Origin: Castanea sativa
Taxonomy: Eukaryota; Streptophyta; Magnoliopsida; Fagales; Fagaceae
Assembly: GCF_040712315.1 (NCBI RefSeq)
Contig: NC_134015.1
Span: forward strand, 45,219,464 to 45,283,463
Length of the DNA stretch: 64,000 nt
Direction: 5' to 3'
Of this stretch, positions 1 to 12,200 are shown one piece after another; within the stretch, counting starts at the first letter, position 1; each line of letters begins with the position of its first letter. The position numbers and the translations under genes were made by a program. The notes beneath the pieces were generated by a model, which saw only the letters and a list, made by a program, of their open reading frames with translations, was not told where the DNA came from and did no database searches.

Positions 1-746
1 CACAATGAGACCTGTAAGCAATTTCAGGTATTTCTATAGGACCATGATCACTAGTTTCTTCCCATGACAAGCTACAAATCTTAGTTGTCATGTTTCCATA
101 CAATAAGTGTAGTCCAAAGAAATAAAGGCTTCAGCTCCACCTGAATTCTGGAGGATGAAAGCCACAAATTGATTTGGAGTAGGGCTCAAATGAGATGAAC
201 TGATGATCTGAGTAAAGAACTCTCAGGCTCAGCTCATGGAAAATAGGGACTTGAAGATTGTCAGGTACCTATTTTGGAGGAGGGCTCAAAAAAGATGATT
301 TGTTCAAGCTTTGCATGATTGCAGCTTGGATGGCTCATGACCTGCACCTGCTCAGGTTGATAATGGAGATTGAATGGTTAACTCTTTACAACATGAGTCA
401 GATAACTTAAAGCTGAGGTTCAAAGTCACACCTGACTACAATTTTTTTTTTTTACCAACAAGTAATCTATTTCATTATCTGCCTAAAAATATATTAAAAT
501 ATATTAAGGCATAATGCTGTCAAAATGTAATAAGAAGTCTTCAGCATCTGGCACTACATATTAGACAAGTTCAATCTTTATCACCTTTTATGTATCTTAT
601 GACAAATAAACCATCTTTTCTACTGAAAGCACACAAAAGATGCACAATGGAAGGCAATGAGTCGCAGACCCCTCATGTAGTCTATCAAATTATTATAGAC
701 TTGAGAGTCCATTTATTTCTACAAATAATGTTTTCAAAAAATTTAC

Positions 747-948
747 TTTTTTTTTTTTGGGTCTTAGACCCAGTGTATCCCAAAAACTTTCAACCAAGGG
801 ATTAATTACTATCGTGACGGGTGGGCAGAGGTAAATCGCTGGCTCGGTGAGTTTTTCTAGTGTTGGGGCTCGAACTCAAGCTCTTTCACCTCCACTCAAG
901 ACAGCCACTTCGAAACTGAGTGTCCAACCACTCAGCCAATCCCAATGG
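747..948 (-). repeat. tRNA-derived SINE with A and B boxes
   Basis: Read on the minus strand, it has a pol III A box TGGCTGAGTGG (928-938) and a B box GAGTTCGAGCC (867-877) about 50 nt apart. It ends in a poly(A) tract, seen as the T-run at 746-758. This is the organisation of a plant tRNA-derived SINE of about 200 bp. It sits in the presumed TWINKLE intron. Target-site duplications are not clear. Confidence 0.6.
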
Positions 949-984
949 GTTAGAAAATGACTTATTTTCTAGAAAACTGCATCA

Positions 985-1230
985 TTTCCTGTGTTTGGTT
1001 GTGGCTTTCAAAGCTGAAAATAAGTGTTTGTTTTGCAAAATTATTTTTGTCAACTTATTTTACTATTCAGCTTATTTTTGTTACTATTCATGAGTCTCAC
1101 TGCATTTTTTAGTACTATTTATGGGTCCCATTATACTATTTCAGCTAATTTTTACCCTTATTTATAATACTTTCAGCAAAAAGTTTTCAGTTTCAGCAAA
1201 ATAAGTGGATTCCAAACAGATCCTAAATCT
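985..1230. mobile_element. MITE-like element (family also at 23.4 kb)
   Basis: A non-coding unit rich in ACTATT and TTCAGC words, whose right end reads TTCCAAACAGATCC (the complement begins GGATCTGTTTGGAA). The interior matches the element at 23415-23616 over most of its length, in the same orientation, including 'gggtcccatt' and 'tttcagtttcagc' stretches. The left end is degenerate and no clean target duplication was found. Confidence 0.5.
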
Positions 1231-3342
1231 TTTTTTTTTCGCCTCACACAGAAAATCATTATATTTATTGTAATTCCAAAAAATTATTTGAACAAAAACT
1301 TCATTTCCACCCTATTAGATTTGATCATTGTACTCTTCGACTTTAAGCTTGATGTACCCATAGTATACACCGTGTACTTGGGATATACTTTCTGAATTAT
1401 AAATTTTATTACTTATTAAAAATTAATTAATTATACAAACAAAAAACTTTATTTACTAAAATAGAACCCAAATGGGATTTTTGTTTTCTATTTTTTAGGC
1501 CATTTGAAAGCCATAAATGGGAAAACAAACCCCAAATTCGGAATCTAAGCAAAAAATTGAGGAAGCAACGGATTTAAGCAAAACAAGGTGTTTTGGAGAA
1601 GTCATTGCTCGGTCAACATTGGTCCACAATCAATCAACGGCAGTCCATGATTGGTCTGTGGAGAAAGAGAGGGTGAAGAGAGAAAAGTTACTATTGTAAT
1701 TTTGTATTGTTTGTGTGTGTGTTCGGTGTGGAGTTTATTAGTGGTGGTCTATTGAGTATGTAACATTTTGGAAAATGCTCTTCGGTGAATTGGCTAGTTT
1801 TCCATTGGCCATAGAAAACATTTTCCTTTAAATTGGCCAGTTTTCCATTGCCCATAGAAAGCGTTTTCCATTAACTTGTGTTTTCCCTTGTACCAAAGTT
1901 TTCCAGAAAAACTAAGAAGCACGTACCTGGACACAACACAAGACAGGTTTACTCATAAAATAAAACACAGCAGATTGAGGACACAACACTCAATACATAA
2001 ATATTTCTATGTATAATTTATATATCTCTACATATTTTGTGTTTATTTTAGTTTTAAAAATATGTAATAGCCATTAAAATATTTGAAAACATTATCTAAA
2101 ATTAACTTAAAATCAATAATAGATAGCAAAGAAGTACATTAATACCCATGTTTAAAGTACAATTCAAGAGTAAAAATTAAACTATAATAAACATCAAAAC
2201 TAGTGTTCAACTCTAGTATAATAACAACTGAGTCATAATAATTAAAAATATAATTTTTTTTTTTTTTTAAAGTAAGAGTAATTCATTAGAATGAAGGATC
2301 GCTCAATTGTGAGCGCCCCTAGAGAATAACAAACGGAGACTCATGAGGTCAAAAAATCAACTATGGAACTACACGGCACCACCCAGTTGAAGTACTAGAT
2401 TCAAATAAAGATCTCAAAAACCTATTCTTAATATCTTGCATAAATTATTACTAAAAACATTAAGTGTTTAACACTATTCACACAATTTGACATTTCGTGA
2501 TTAAAAGTTAAAACCATAAGCAAAAAATGTATACATTGTTCACAATTAAAAATTCAGCCCCCCTCTAAAAAAAACGTGAGTAAATAAAAATAAATAAATA
2601 AATAAATGTAAAACCAGAGTAGAAGCCCCATCAACTTTGTTAGAATTGTGTAGTTAAATGATTAAATTTTTCATATCCCATGGCTTAAACTTTTGGAACA
2701 ATCGGTAATTTAACATGGTATCAGAGCATCCAACCTACTACCGTTAACACTCCGACCACCACCCACGGTTATCACTGCCGTCGGCCGCCATAATAGTCAA
2801 CCCATAGCTCCGACGACCCTAAATTAGCTCCAACGACTTCGATTTAGCGGCTGGAGGAGTTACCCAATGCTAGTGATCTCTCTCGGGTCTCACGACACCA
2901 GATCAACGTCGCCTAACCGTAAGAGAGGCACGGTTTTACTCGCTCTCCTCCGGCGACCCACTCTAGCCCACTCGCCGACCATCATGCCGCCACTTCTGTG
3001 CCCTAGCACCGCTACCGGAGTTTTCGAAATAGGGTTTCGGCCATGGATTGATTTGGTTTGATTTTATTATTTTTCTTCCCTACATTTTGATTCTCTGTTT
3101 AGGCAGTCTTGGGTTGATTTGTTGGACTCGAATTTTGTTGGTTGATATTTAGCGGTGGATTGGACATGTTATTGTTGGTATGGATTGATTGCTGCTTTGA
3201 TTGGAATTGTGTATTGCTATTGGATTCTCTGACTGGTAGTAGCATATTGGTGTTAAATTTGTCAGTGTGGTTGTTTCTTTCTTTTTTCCCCAGGTTCACT
3301 AGCATATTTATTTAGTGTTAGTTTGTTCTTCAGATTGCTATT

Positions 3343-4930
3343 ATGGAGACCAAAGATAGTGTTCAGCCCCCTAATTATTTCTTATTTCCTGATATGTTAT
3401 CTATTACTTCCATTCGTCTTAATGGAAGTCTAATGCTCATGGAAGTAATTATGCTTAGTGGGCCTAGGCAGTTGAAGTGTTTCTTCTTGGTAGAAAGAAG
3501 TTTGATTACATGATTAGTGAACCCCCTGTATCTACGGACTCTAAATGTGCTAATTGGAGAGCTGAAGATGCACAAATTAGGAGTTGCTTGTGGAATAGCA
3601 TGGAGTCTAAGATCATTAGTAGTTTGGTTTTCTTACCAACTGCTAAACTTGTTTGGGAACAGGCCAAGGAACTTTACTCTTGTTAACAATTTGAAGCAGA
3701 TTTATGATCTTCATCAAAATTATTTCTCCTTGAGTCTAATAAGTGATTTGTCTTTGGACGACTATTATAACAAGTTTAAGGGTGTATGTGAAGAACTCAA
3801 TATTTATCAGCCCATCTGCTCTGATGTTAAAACAATGAAGAAACAACGAGATTCTATGCATGTTGCTCACTTCCTCTCTGGATTACCTAAAAGTTCGAAT
3901 CTGGTAGCTAATCCAGACCTTCCTTCATTGCGTGAAGTTTTTGGTAAGCTTAGATAGGCCACATTATTTGACTCAAGTACTGCCCCTTCCCCAGCACTAT
4001 TTTCTACCTTCTGGTGATAAATCTACATTTGCCACTTATATGGGGAGTAATAGAGGTGGCCGTGGGGGCCGAGGCCGTGGAGGTCGTGACCAAGGGGGCC
4101 GTGGTAGTGAACAAAGGGATCGTGGTAGAGGACGTGGGCTTCGTAAGTGCACTTATTGTCACAGTGAGAATCATACAGTTGAATTATGTAAGGAGTTGTA
4201 TGGAAAACCCTTGGCTCACCAAGCTAGTTTTCAAGTTGAAGAACCGCCTTCACAGTCACTTCCACCAACATCCAGAGTAGTTTCTATACTAGAGGAAGAG
4301 TACAACACCTCCTGTCTTTGCAGTCTAACTCCGTTGGGTCTGGTTCTACTACTACTTTGGCTCACCACGGTACTTCCAATGCTTGTCTTGCCACTCAAGA
4401 TCCTTGGGTCATTGACTCAAGTGCTACTAATCATATGACAGGTACCTCAAGCTTACTCTCTAACCTTGAGCACTCTAGTAGTCTTCCCAATGTTACATTG
4501 GCAAATGGCTCAGCCACCATAGTTTCTGGTTTGGGCACTGCTAATCTCAGTCCTAATCTTTCTCTCTCTTTTGTCTTATATATTCCTAATTTTCTTTTTA
4601 ATCTTTTGTCCATTAGTAAGCTTACTAAACTTTTGAATTGTGCTGCCATTTTTTTATCCATTCATTGTATCTTTCAGGATCTTAAGACAAGGAAGATTAT
4701 TGGTGGAGGGCATGAAGCTGGTGGACTTTATTTACCTGGATTGGCGTGGTTCTTCCAGTTTAGTGGCTTCTCATTTGTCTATCTTGCCTCTTCAACATCA
4801 TTGTAGCCTTGGTCATCCATCTCTCCAAAATTTGAAGTCTTGTTAGTCCCATCATATCGTCAAATTGAGTCTTTACAATGTGAAGCATGTCAATTAGGTA
4901 AACACCATAGGGTTCAAATAAACACTCCCT
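3343..4930 (+). pseudogene. Copia gag-protease-preintegrase remnant with frameshifts
   Basis: Starts at an ATG (3343) and changes frame several times. Recognisable parts in order: a Gag core with a WEQAKELY segment (3477-3686 and 3690-3957), a Gly/Arg-rich stretch then a zinc knuckle CTYCHSENHTVELC (CX2CX4HX4C, about 4149-4190), a protease site DSSATNHMT (Copia normally has DSGAT or DSSAT; about 4413-4439), and a pre-integrase segment SLGHPSLQNLKS (about 4807-4845). The coding trace stops soon after. No autonomous function is possible. Confidence 0.75.
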
Positions 4931-4998
4931 CAAATTGAGTCCTTACAATTTGAAGCATGTCAATTAGGTAAACATCATAGGGTTCCAATAAGCACCAT
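4861..4998 (+). repeat. 70-bp tandem duplication inside Copia pre-integrase
   Basis: Two adjacent units start CAAATTGAGTC at 4861 and 4931. Both run through 'gaagcatgtcaattaggtaa' and a 'catagggttc' segment, with a few substitutions. They encode the same CEACQLGKHHR-like pre-integrase peptide twice. Confidence 0.7.
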
Positions 4999-5097
4999 TT
5001 TTAGTCCCATCGTGTTAGTAGTGCTTTTCATTTAGTTCATTCTAATATTTGGGTTCCAATAAACACTCCCTAATTGTTGGGATTTAGATATTTGAAA

Positions 5098-5225
5098 AGT
5101 TTTTTTTTTTTTTTTTGAGAAATAATTACATCACGCTACTAACCTCGCAGCTCAAACCCTTTCCTCTCTAGATCCCAAGCACTTTGAGCATGAGGAGGTG
5201 CCAATTCAGAGTAGAAGATACTAAA
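5098..5225 (-). repeat. SINE-like tRNA-derived repeat
   Basis: On the minus strand it contains GGCACCTCCTCATGCTC followed by GGGTTTGAGCTGCG, and it ends in poly(A) (the T-run at 5100-5116). It resembles the repeats at 23.2, 25.1 and 27.6 kb. The A box is poorly preserved. It is nested in the 3' part of the Copia remnant. Confidence 0.4.
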
Positions 5226-5592
5226 TTTGATCCTTGTCTCCTCCACTCTACTTCCCATTTAAATTCTCACATGTCAGGCCTCACCTATTAAAAATGTAGT
5301 TTCGGCTCACACGTGAGGGAGGTGTTAGAAGTCAGTAGTTAAATTATTAAATTTATCATATCCTAGTAGTTTAATTTTTTGGGACAATCGGTAATTTAAC
5401 AAAAATGATATAGTCATGTGCAATTCTCATAAAAGTCACAATTAGCATATGATTCTAGTTGAAAGTTCTACAAGGATTGGAAAGGTAAAAAACATACACT
5501 GAATCTGTGAATTTCCACCCTATAATTTACTTAAAATATCTGCCCAAAAGCTGAGGGCAAGAGAAGGATTTAAAGGTATTGAAAAGACTCAC

Positions 5593-8500
5593 TGGCTTGC
5601 AGGACGCTGATGATCAAGCTCGTTGTAAGGATCAATTACAAGTCCACGCACCCCATGCCTCAAAACTGCTGCTTTTGCAAGATCAAGAACCCATTTAATA
5701 CTTGGAAGGGAATCATCCTCACACCTATAGAGCTCACAAAGAAAACCAACACAAAAATCTCATAAGCAATAAAATAACAGCATATGATTCACCTAAAGGC
5801 AAGCCATATGATGAAACATTAGCATACTAAAGCATCAAACATCAAAAAGTTTTGCTCAAGGACTTTTGAAGTATTCAATATGATTACACTTACAATATTC
5901 GCTGCGTTGTGTGATCATTCGATTATGCAAGTTTATCAATGCAAACGAAGATCTGTAAGACATTCTTTTAAGTGATTCAGAGACTGATTAAGAATGTTTT
6001 ATAATTTGTAGCACCAAGATAGTCACGTAGAGAATCCTCAAAAGACCAACCCAGTCAAAAGTAGCATGTTATATTTTTTAATCTCTGTTTTTTCTCCCTT
6101 GCCAAGTCATTCTGTCGGCCAATCTCCATTTCATTTTGATAAGAAAACATTTTTCTTGGTTTAGAGATGCATTTAATTTTGAAACACCATATATCATGAT
6201 TGTTAGTATAACCTTTCCATGCAAAATCAGCTTTCAAGCAGACAGATCACCTTCATATCAATACTGTAATGACGAACTGATAATGAATATTTGGAAGGGC
6301 GTGTCTTGCTAATCTACGACTGAAAATGAGGCCAAGCACAATAGAAATATTGACTGTGAAAATCAGGTCAATCAAGTCTAGACTAAAACTGGTTGAAGTG
6401 CAGTCTCCCACTGCATAATTAATCATAATAACATATAATTACGGGTTACCTTCCCCTACAGCCTTAACAGTGGTCTTGAACACTTTAGTTACCTTATGAG
6501 ATGAAATGTATCACTCAACCATTTCTTCCCTTGCTGCAACTCCTCCACAGTCATACGCTCAGCAGATCCACCATAACTATGGTTAGCCAAGAGAGCAAGT
6601 AAACAAAGTCATCAATCATTAGATTCATTACATGCCAAATAAATATATATGACTAAAAATACTCAAATATTGATAAACTAGTTATTTCCAACAATCATTT
6701 GTTCTATAAATGGGAGGATAGAAAATAGAGTTTGTATAAATTTACACATATGTCCTTATTTAAAATGATACCCAATTAAAAAACAAAGGCAAACAACCAA
6801 CCAAAAAAATAAATCACCCAAGTTTATTAAGAAATAAAATTCATGCCTAGTTAAAAAAAAAAAACGAAAAAAGAAAAAGAAAAAAGAACATCTAAAAAAG
6901 GGGGCAGCGTATGGTGTATGTGTATCACGCTAATCATGCAGTTAAACCAAAAAAAAAGAGGCAGGCAGCACATTTACGCCCAGTTAGAAAAAAAAATTAA
7001 AAATGAAATGTAGGCAATTTTGTCCAAATATTTTTGGACACTTTTCTCTCCTATTTTCTCCCCAATTTGGGAAGATTGTGTTTTCATGGGGTAGGAGAGA
7101 AAACTTGTGGGCCCCACCAAAATATCTCCCATTTTCCACCCTCAACCAAATAACCACAAACACCATTTTCTCCCCTCTTTTCTCTCCTTCATTTTCTATC
7201 CTCCCTATAATCACTCCAACCAAACGAAGCCTAAATATTTATTATCAAGAGATACAAGATGTAAAGTACAAGCCAGTTAGTAATTTTTACTAACAGAGAC
7301 CTAAGTCAGTAAGTCTAAAGAACATATGAGCATGGAATGTCACATATCATTGACATTGAGCCTCCACTACAACCAGGAGAAAGACAAAAAAGCAAGGGCA
7401 AATTACGTTTTAAGCCCCATAATTTAGATGTGATTTTAAATTAAACCCACTTTCAAAAGTTTCAAATGAAGACCCACACTTTCAAAAATGTTTCAATTCA
7501 AATCAAAAACCCATCACATGTTAAGCCATTAATGGGAAAGACTTAAACAAAATGACACCATGTGACTTGAAGTGAAATATTGTTCATACATAATAGGCAT
7601 GTGTTGAAATAACCATATGGCGTAATTTTGTTTAAGTACTTTCCATCAATGACATCGCCCTATAAGATTCCCACATACTTCCTGTGAATCCCACATCCTT
7701 GACTAACTGCAAGAGCCACACAGAAAAAAGAAAAATGTTCTTGTTCTTTTTTGCTTATCTTGATTGGGAAGGTGATAGGTTCACATGCAATATATATATT
7801 TGTAATGGGAATCTTACTAGAATTAGTACAGAAATTGATTTTACAAGGCTTTTCCTAATAGAGAAATACAGAATGCTTTTAACTCAAACTCACCTTGCAT
7901 CAAAGAAAGGCTTCTTTATGTGTTTCTCCAAAAGTTTCCTTGCATGCTCCCGAACCTATAGATCAGAAAATGGAGATGGTTTGAGATTAAGGATAGAAAG
8001 ATTACCAAAGTGCAACAGTGGGACATGTACAACAGTTATATATATAAAAATTAGTCAATTAATTAATGCCTCAATAGTTTATTTATGTGGCCATCTCAAA
8101 GGAAAACCACAGGGTCACAATTAAAAAAAAGGTTTTGTTTTATGAGTACTGCTCCCAGAGATCGAGGCATAGCCAAGAAGCTCTGTCACAGGAAATAGGA
8201 GCAGTAGAAAGACAGTCACTGAGTCACAATGATCTAGATTTACTTAGTATAATCTTTATTTCTTCAAGTATGTATGATTCTTGCACATTCAACATATTTA
8301 AAACTATAGAATAGCATAACAGATGAACTTGAATAAGTGACTGTCATAATGCATTATGTGCTTATGATACCACAAAGAAGGGGACCGGGGGGGAGACAGC
8401 ACAAATTGATCACAAACAATGTCTATGTCAATGGTAGCTTCAATCAAAAAAATAAAAAACCATGCATCAATCAGCATCTCAAGACATTTCAGGCATCTGG

Positions 8501-9224
8501 ACGACATCTCCCTTCAGAAAAAACTTTAATTAATGCCAGCAAAAAAAAAAAAGAGGGGACTGGGGATGTTTAACACCTTGTATCTGTTGGCTTGAGAGAA
8601 TTTCCTAGAGTAATAAATCGAAGGCACCATACCAAAAGAAAAAAAAAAATACAGAAAAATACAGTGAAGAAATGTGATGTCATTTTGCTTAAGTAACCAG
8701 GATGTGAGGGTAGTATAGGCTACTATTAGTTGTTACAGAGTATAAACGCAGAATTCCATTACCAATAACAGTGCATAAGCTCAGTTATCTCTGATTTCTT
8801 GACAAGCTATTCTTCTCTAAGCCCTATCTCTCACTCTTTCTTCTTGAATCAGAAAGTTTAAAGCATCATCAAATTCTTTCAAATATTTTAGATGATAAAT
8901 TCAACAAGATGTATAACGAGTTCAAACATTTCCTTCTGACCGTCTATGTCATACTGTCTCTACAAGTCATTGAGTAAAACCCCAGCTGAGAACAGTTTCC
9001 ACTTCCCACAGATTGATAGACCATAAACCAAGATCACAAGAGACCATATAGTAAACAAGTATGAAGTCAAATTTGACCATGAATTGGCTTACCCTGTTCT
9101 CCATAGAGCAAAGTGCAAATTTCCAACCAGCAGTCTCATTAAGATTGCACAAGAGAGCATCAATCCACTCACTCTTGCCTGAATTGGGAACCCCAGTTAC
9201 TATAGTCAACTCTCCTGGCACCAC
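5593..9224 (-). other. TWINKLE: TWINKLE exons 15-18: RecA-like helicase domain (partial)
   Basis: Exon 15 contains [10 protein letters not shown], a Walker A motif (about residues 506-513). Exon 18 contains [15 protein letters not shown], a Walker B-like motif (Asp at about 619). This is the DnaB/gp4-type hexameric helicase core. Exon 18 ends in phase 2 at an A followed by GTGAGT. The conserved continuation (a Thr/Glu-rich segment and the final beta strands) was not found in 1-5592, so the next intron is at least 5.6 kb and the C terminus is off the window. Confidence 0.88.
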
Positions 9225-12200
9225 CTGATTAAAATATTCAAATTTAGAACAAGAACAGACCACTCACTAACACAAACAGTCATGCATTTCTCCCAGTTGT
9301 TTGTACTGATCTATAAATAAAATACAAGGGAACAACTCCCTTGATAGACATAAAATGATGAGCAATGACACTTGTTCCAAAGCTGAAATACTTGGTATGT
9401 TCTAATTTACTCATCTAACTGATCATCAATCAAATAAATCTTACCAATATTCTTCATCATCAGACAAGAAGAAAAGTAATAGAGAATTAGAACAATAGAC
9501 CTATTTCTTCATATGTTATTACCATACAATCTGTATATTGAAAATCATAATCCAGACACTATAACACTAACCCTTCCAAACCCTACCTATAGAAAATCAT
9601 TAACCATTTATACTGTAAAATCTATATTTTCAAAATCATTATCCAGACCCTATAACACTAATTTTTTTGAAACCTTAACAATAAAAAATCACTAGACCAA
9701 CCAAAGTTTAGAAACTTGTGCCAGACTAGGGGTTTAGAAACATAGAACTGGCACTCTAAGGTTGCACAAGACCGGTTCAGTTTACACACAAACTACTACA
9801 AATAAAAGTATGACACATATATTTCACTTACTCTTCAATTTAACAAATTTAAGTAATTATATAAATCAAATCCACGTTTATTTTACTTAATTTCAATTGT
9901 AGGATGACATTCTATTTCTTCTGTTTTCAATTTGATGGATGCTTGTAATACAAGTACTTGATTGTTCAGTCCCCAGGTGTATACTTCCTGTATACTTGGG
10001 TGACTCTTTTTATAGCTTGACTAAAATTAACATTACTGATCAAAAATTTCAACTAATTTCCCAGCTATAAAATGTGACCACTGGATTGCTGAATATCAAG
10101 AATACCACCAGCTACAATGAACTAGGCCATTTTTGGACAAGATTACCAGTTCATGAACAGACAATAAAAAATTTATGGTCTAATTCAGATACACATGGCA
10201 CAATATATACCATTGGTAGCAACTACATAGACAAAAGCAAATTTTAAAGAAAGCTAAATAAACAGAATCTTGCAAAAGATAAAATTCAAGCACGGGGGTC
10301 GCAAGACTAAAAAAAAGAGGAAAAGCATAACACAACTACACCACCTAAGAATTCTTGGAATCATGAACAAACTTGGGAGAAAATTCTCAATTCAATATTC
10401 TTCATCAAATTCAATATACCAATAATGTTTCCTTTGGGGCCCATAAATAGGGTCCCAAATTCAGATCATAATTAAAATAGCAATAAAATTCCTTCAGGAC
10501 TCAAAATAAGATAAAATCCAAATCAATCCAAATCCCATAATCTAGACCAATGGAATCAAGTAACATTAATATGACGTCTGCATCAAATCTGTCAAAGTCG
10601 GAGAGACTTGACCCCTAGGTATAGCTCTAGGCAGTACTCTAGCAGGTCAGGGTCTAGACTCTTGCTGTTGCAATTCACTTCTAGCAATCTACGTGCAAAA
10701 AGAACTTGTTGCCCCTTTCAGTGTACTAGGTGGCGCTGAAATTTGTTGCTCCTTCCAACGTACTAGGTAATGCTGAACTCCTAAGCTCTTAATGTGTCAG
10801 TAGAGGTTAGGGTTTTCAACCGGGTCATCAGAAGGCTCTTTAAAAGGGGCATCTAGAATGATTGTTGGACCTTTATAAGATGAAGTATCAATGAAATATG
10901 TGTTTAGTCTGACTTAATTAAACACATTGAACAGCCTAAAAGAAAATCGCTCGGGCCCAATATGCATTGACTTTGGAATAAGATCAATAGGTTTCCTAGG
11001 TTTGTAATCAAGCAATTCAAATGCACATGCCTATGAATATATTGACAGAACTATAGAATGTACACTGGAATGCAGGGAGAATGGGTTCTTTGTCTGATGC
11101 CTTTTTAAACTCTTTTAAGCTTATGGTGTTAGGTCATCTTCTTTTACCACCTATTTAGGTTGTGCTAACGCACATTTAACTTCCCTCACCTTAGATATCT
11201 CCACTTCTTTACACATCTCATTCTTCATGTTCACTATTACCCATTCATCAAAGTTTCTAGGTTTTGTAGGGTTAACTGATTTGGATAGTCTAAACTGTGT
11301 CCTAAACCTGGATCCCTAAATGGGCTTGATACTTGATAGTTTTTATTAGGAGGTAGCATGCCCTCAACATCAAAGTTATCACCTCATGTGTGGGAAGTTC
11401 GACATGATCTACCATAGATCATCCCATTGAAAGAAGCTGCTACTTTATGTAATTGGTCATTAATCCTAACAATTTCTAAGGATTTGTTCTATGTAGAGGG
11501 GAAGAGGAGAAATCACAAATGGGCTGTGTTATTTCTGACATGGATAACGATTGGAACTGGCTCAGGGTGTAGGCCTATGCTATTCTAAGAACAAACCTGG
11601 TTGAGAGCTGCTAAGGTTGCTATCTAGTGGACCTAGACTAAAGGGCCACAGGCAATCCTTTTAACTTTTAATGTGGCCTATTTGCTAGGCTTGGGGTTAT
11701 CCCATTGTGTCTCATGTAAACTATTTGGAGACAGTAGAACCATCATAACTTTGAGGGGGAGGAAAATTCCATGTTAAAACTGAAGCAGGTTTTGTTATTT
11801 TCATTTTATATTGGATGACCGCAATGAGTGGTATTTCCTTCTCTTCCCTTGTAGAGTTCTTAGATTTATGTACTTTTTGTTGATAATCCAGCCTTCCTTA
11901 GTACATTGCCTATGTCCACAGAGGTTGGCCTGTATACTTTTCCTAGATTTTTAATAAAATACTTCATTGCCGATTAAAAACAAAATGTGGCCTGTTGCTT
12001 TAAGAGCTTGTCCCTTTTTTCTTGGAAGATTAAAATCACATTACATGGGCAACACTACAACCAACATGTCAAGACCTAGTTGACCAAGCGGTGTATCGTG
12101 CAATGGGAGTCAATTCGTGGACACAATTGAGGCAGTGGCCAAAGCTAATCTGAAGACAATCCTGGATGCCGTCACAACAGGTCTCAAATGAACTAGCAAC

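Larger units (their letters stand above)
2638..5401 (+). mobile_element. Truncated Copia retrotransposon with 78-bp LTRs
   Basis: Two similar terminal segments, 2638-2715 and 5323-5401, begin TGTTAGAA and end GGTAATTTAACA. The first is followed directly by TGGTATCAGAGC (2716-2727), the usual plant Copia primer-binding site. The second follows a purine tract (GTGAGGGAGG). The interior is only 2.6 kb and covers gag, protease and pre-integrase remnants; integrase core, reverse transcriptase and RNase H are missing. The 5-bp flanks do not match, so no target duplication can be claimed. It lies in the presumed TWINKLE 3' intron. Confidence 0.75.

Noticed and set aside
3099..3305. Minus-strand open frame rich in Asn/Ser/Gln
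   Set aside because: Lies antisense to the Copia leader, low complexity, no family resemblance.
1..5592. Search for the missing last TWINKLE exons
   Set aside because: No segment on the minus strand encodes the expected continuation after the Walker B exon; the exons must lie left of the window or be lost.
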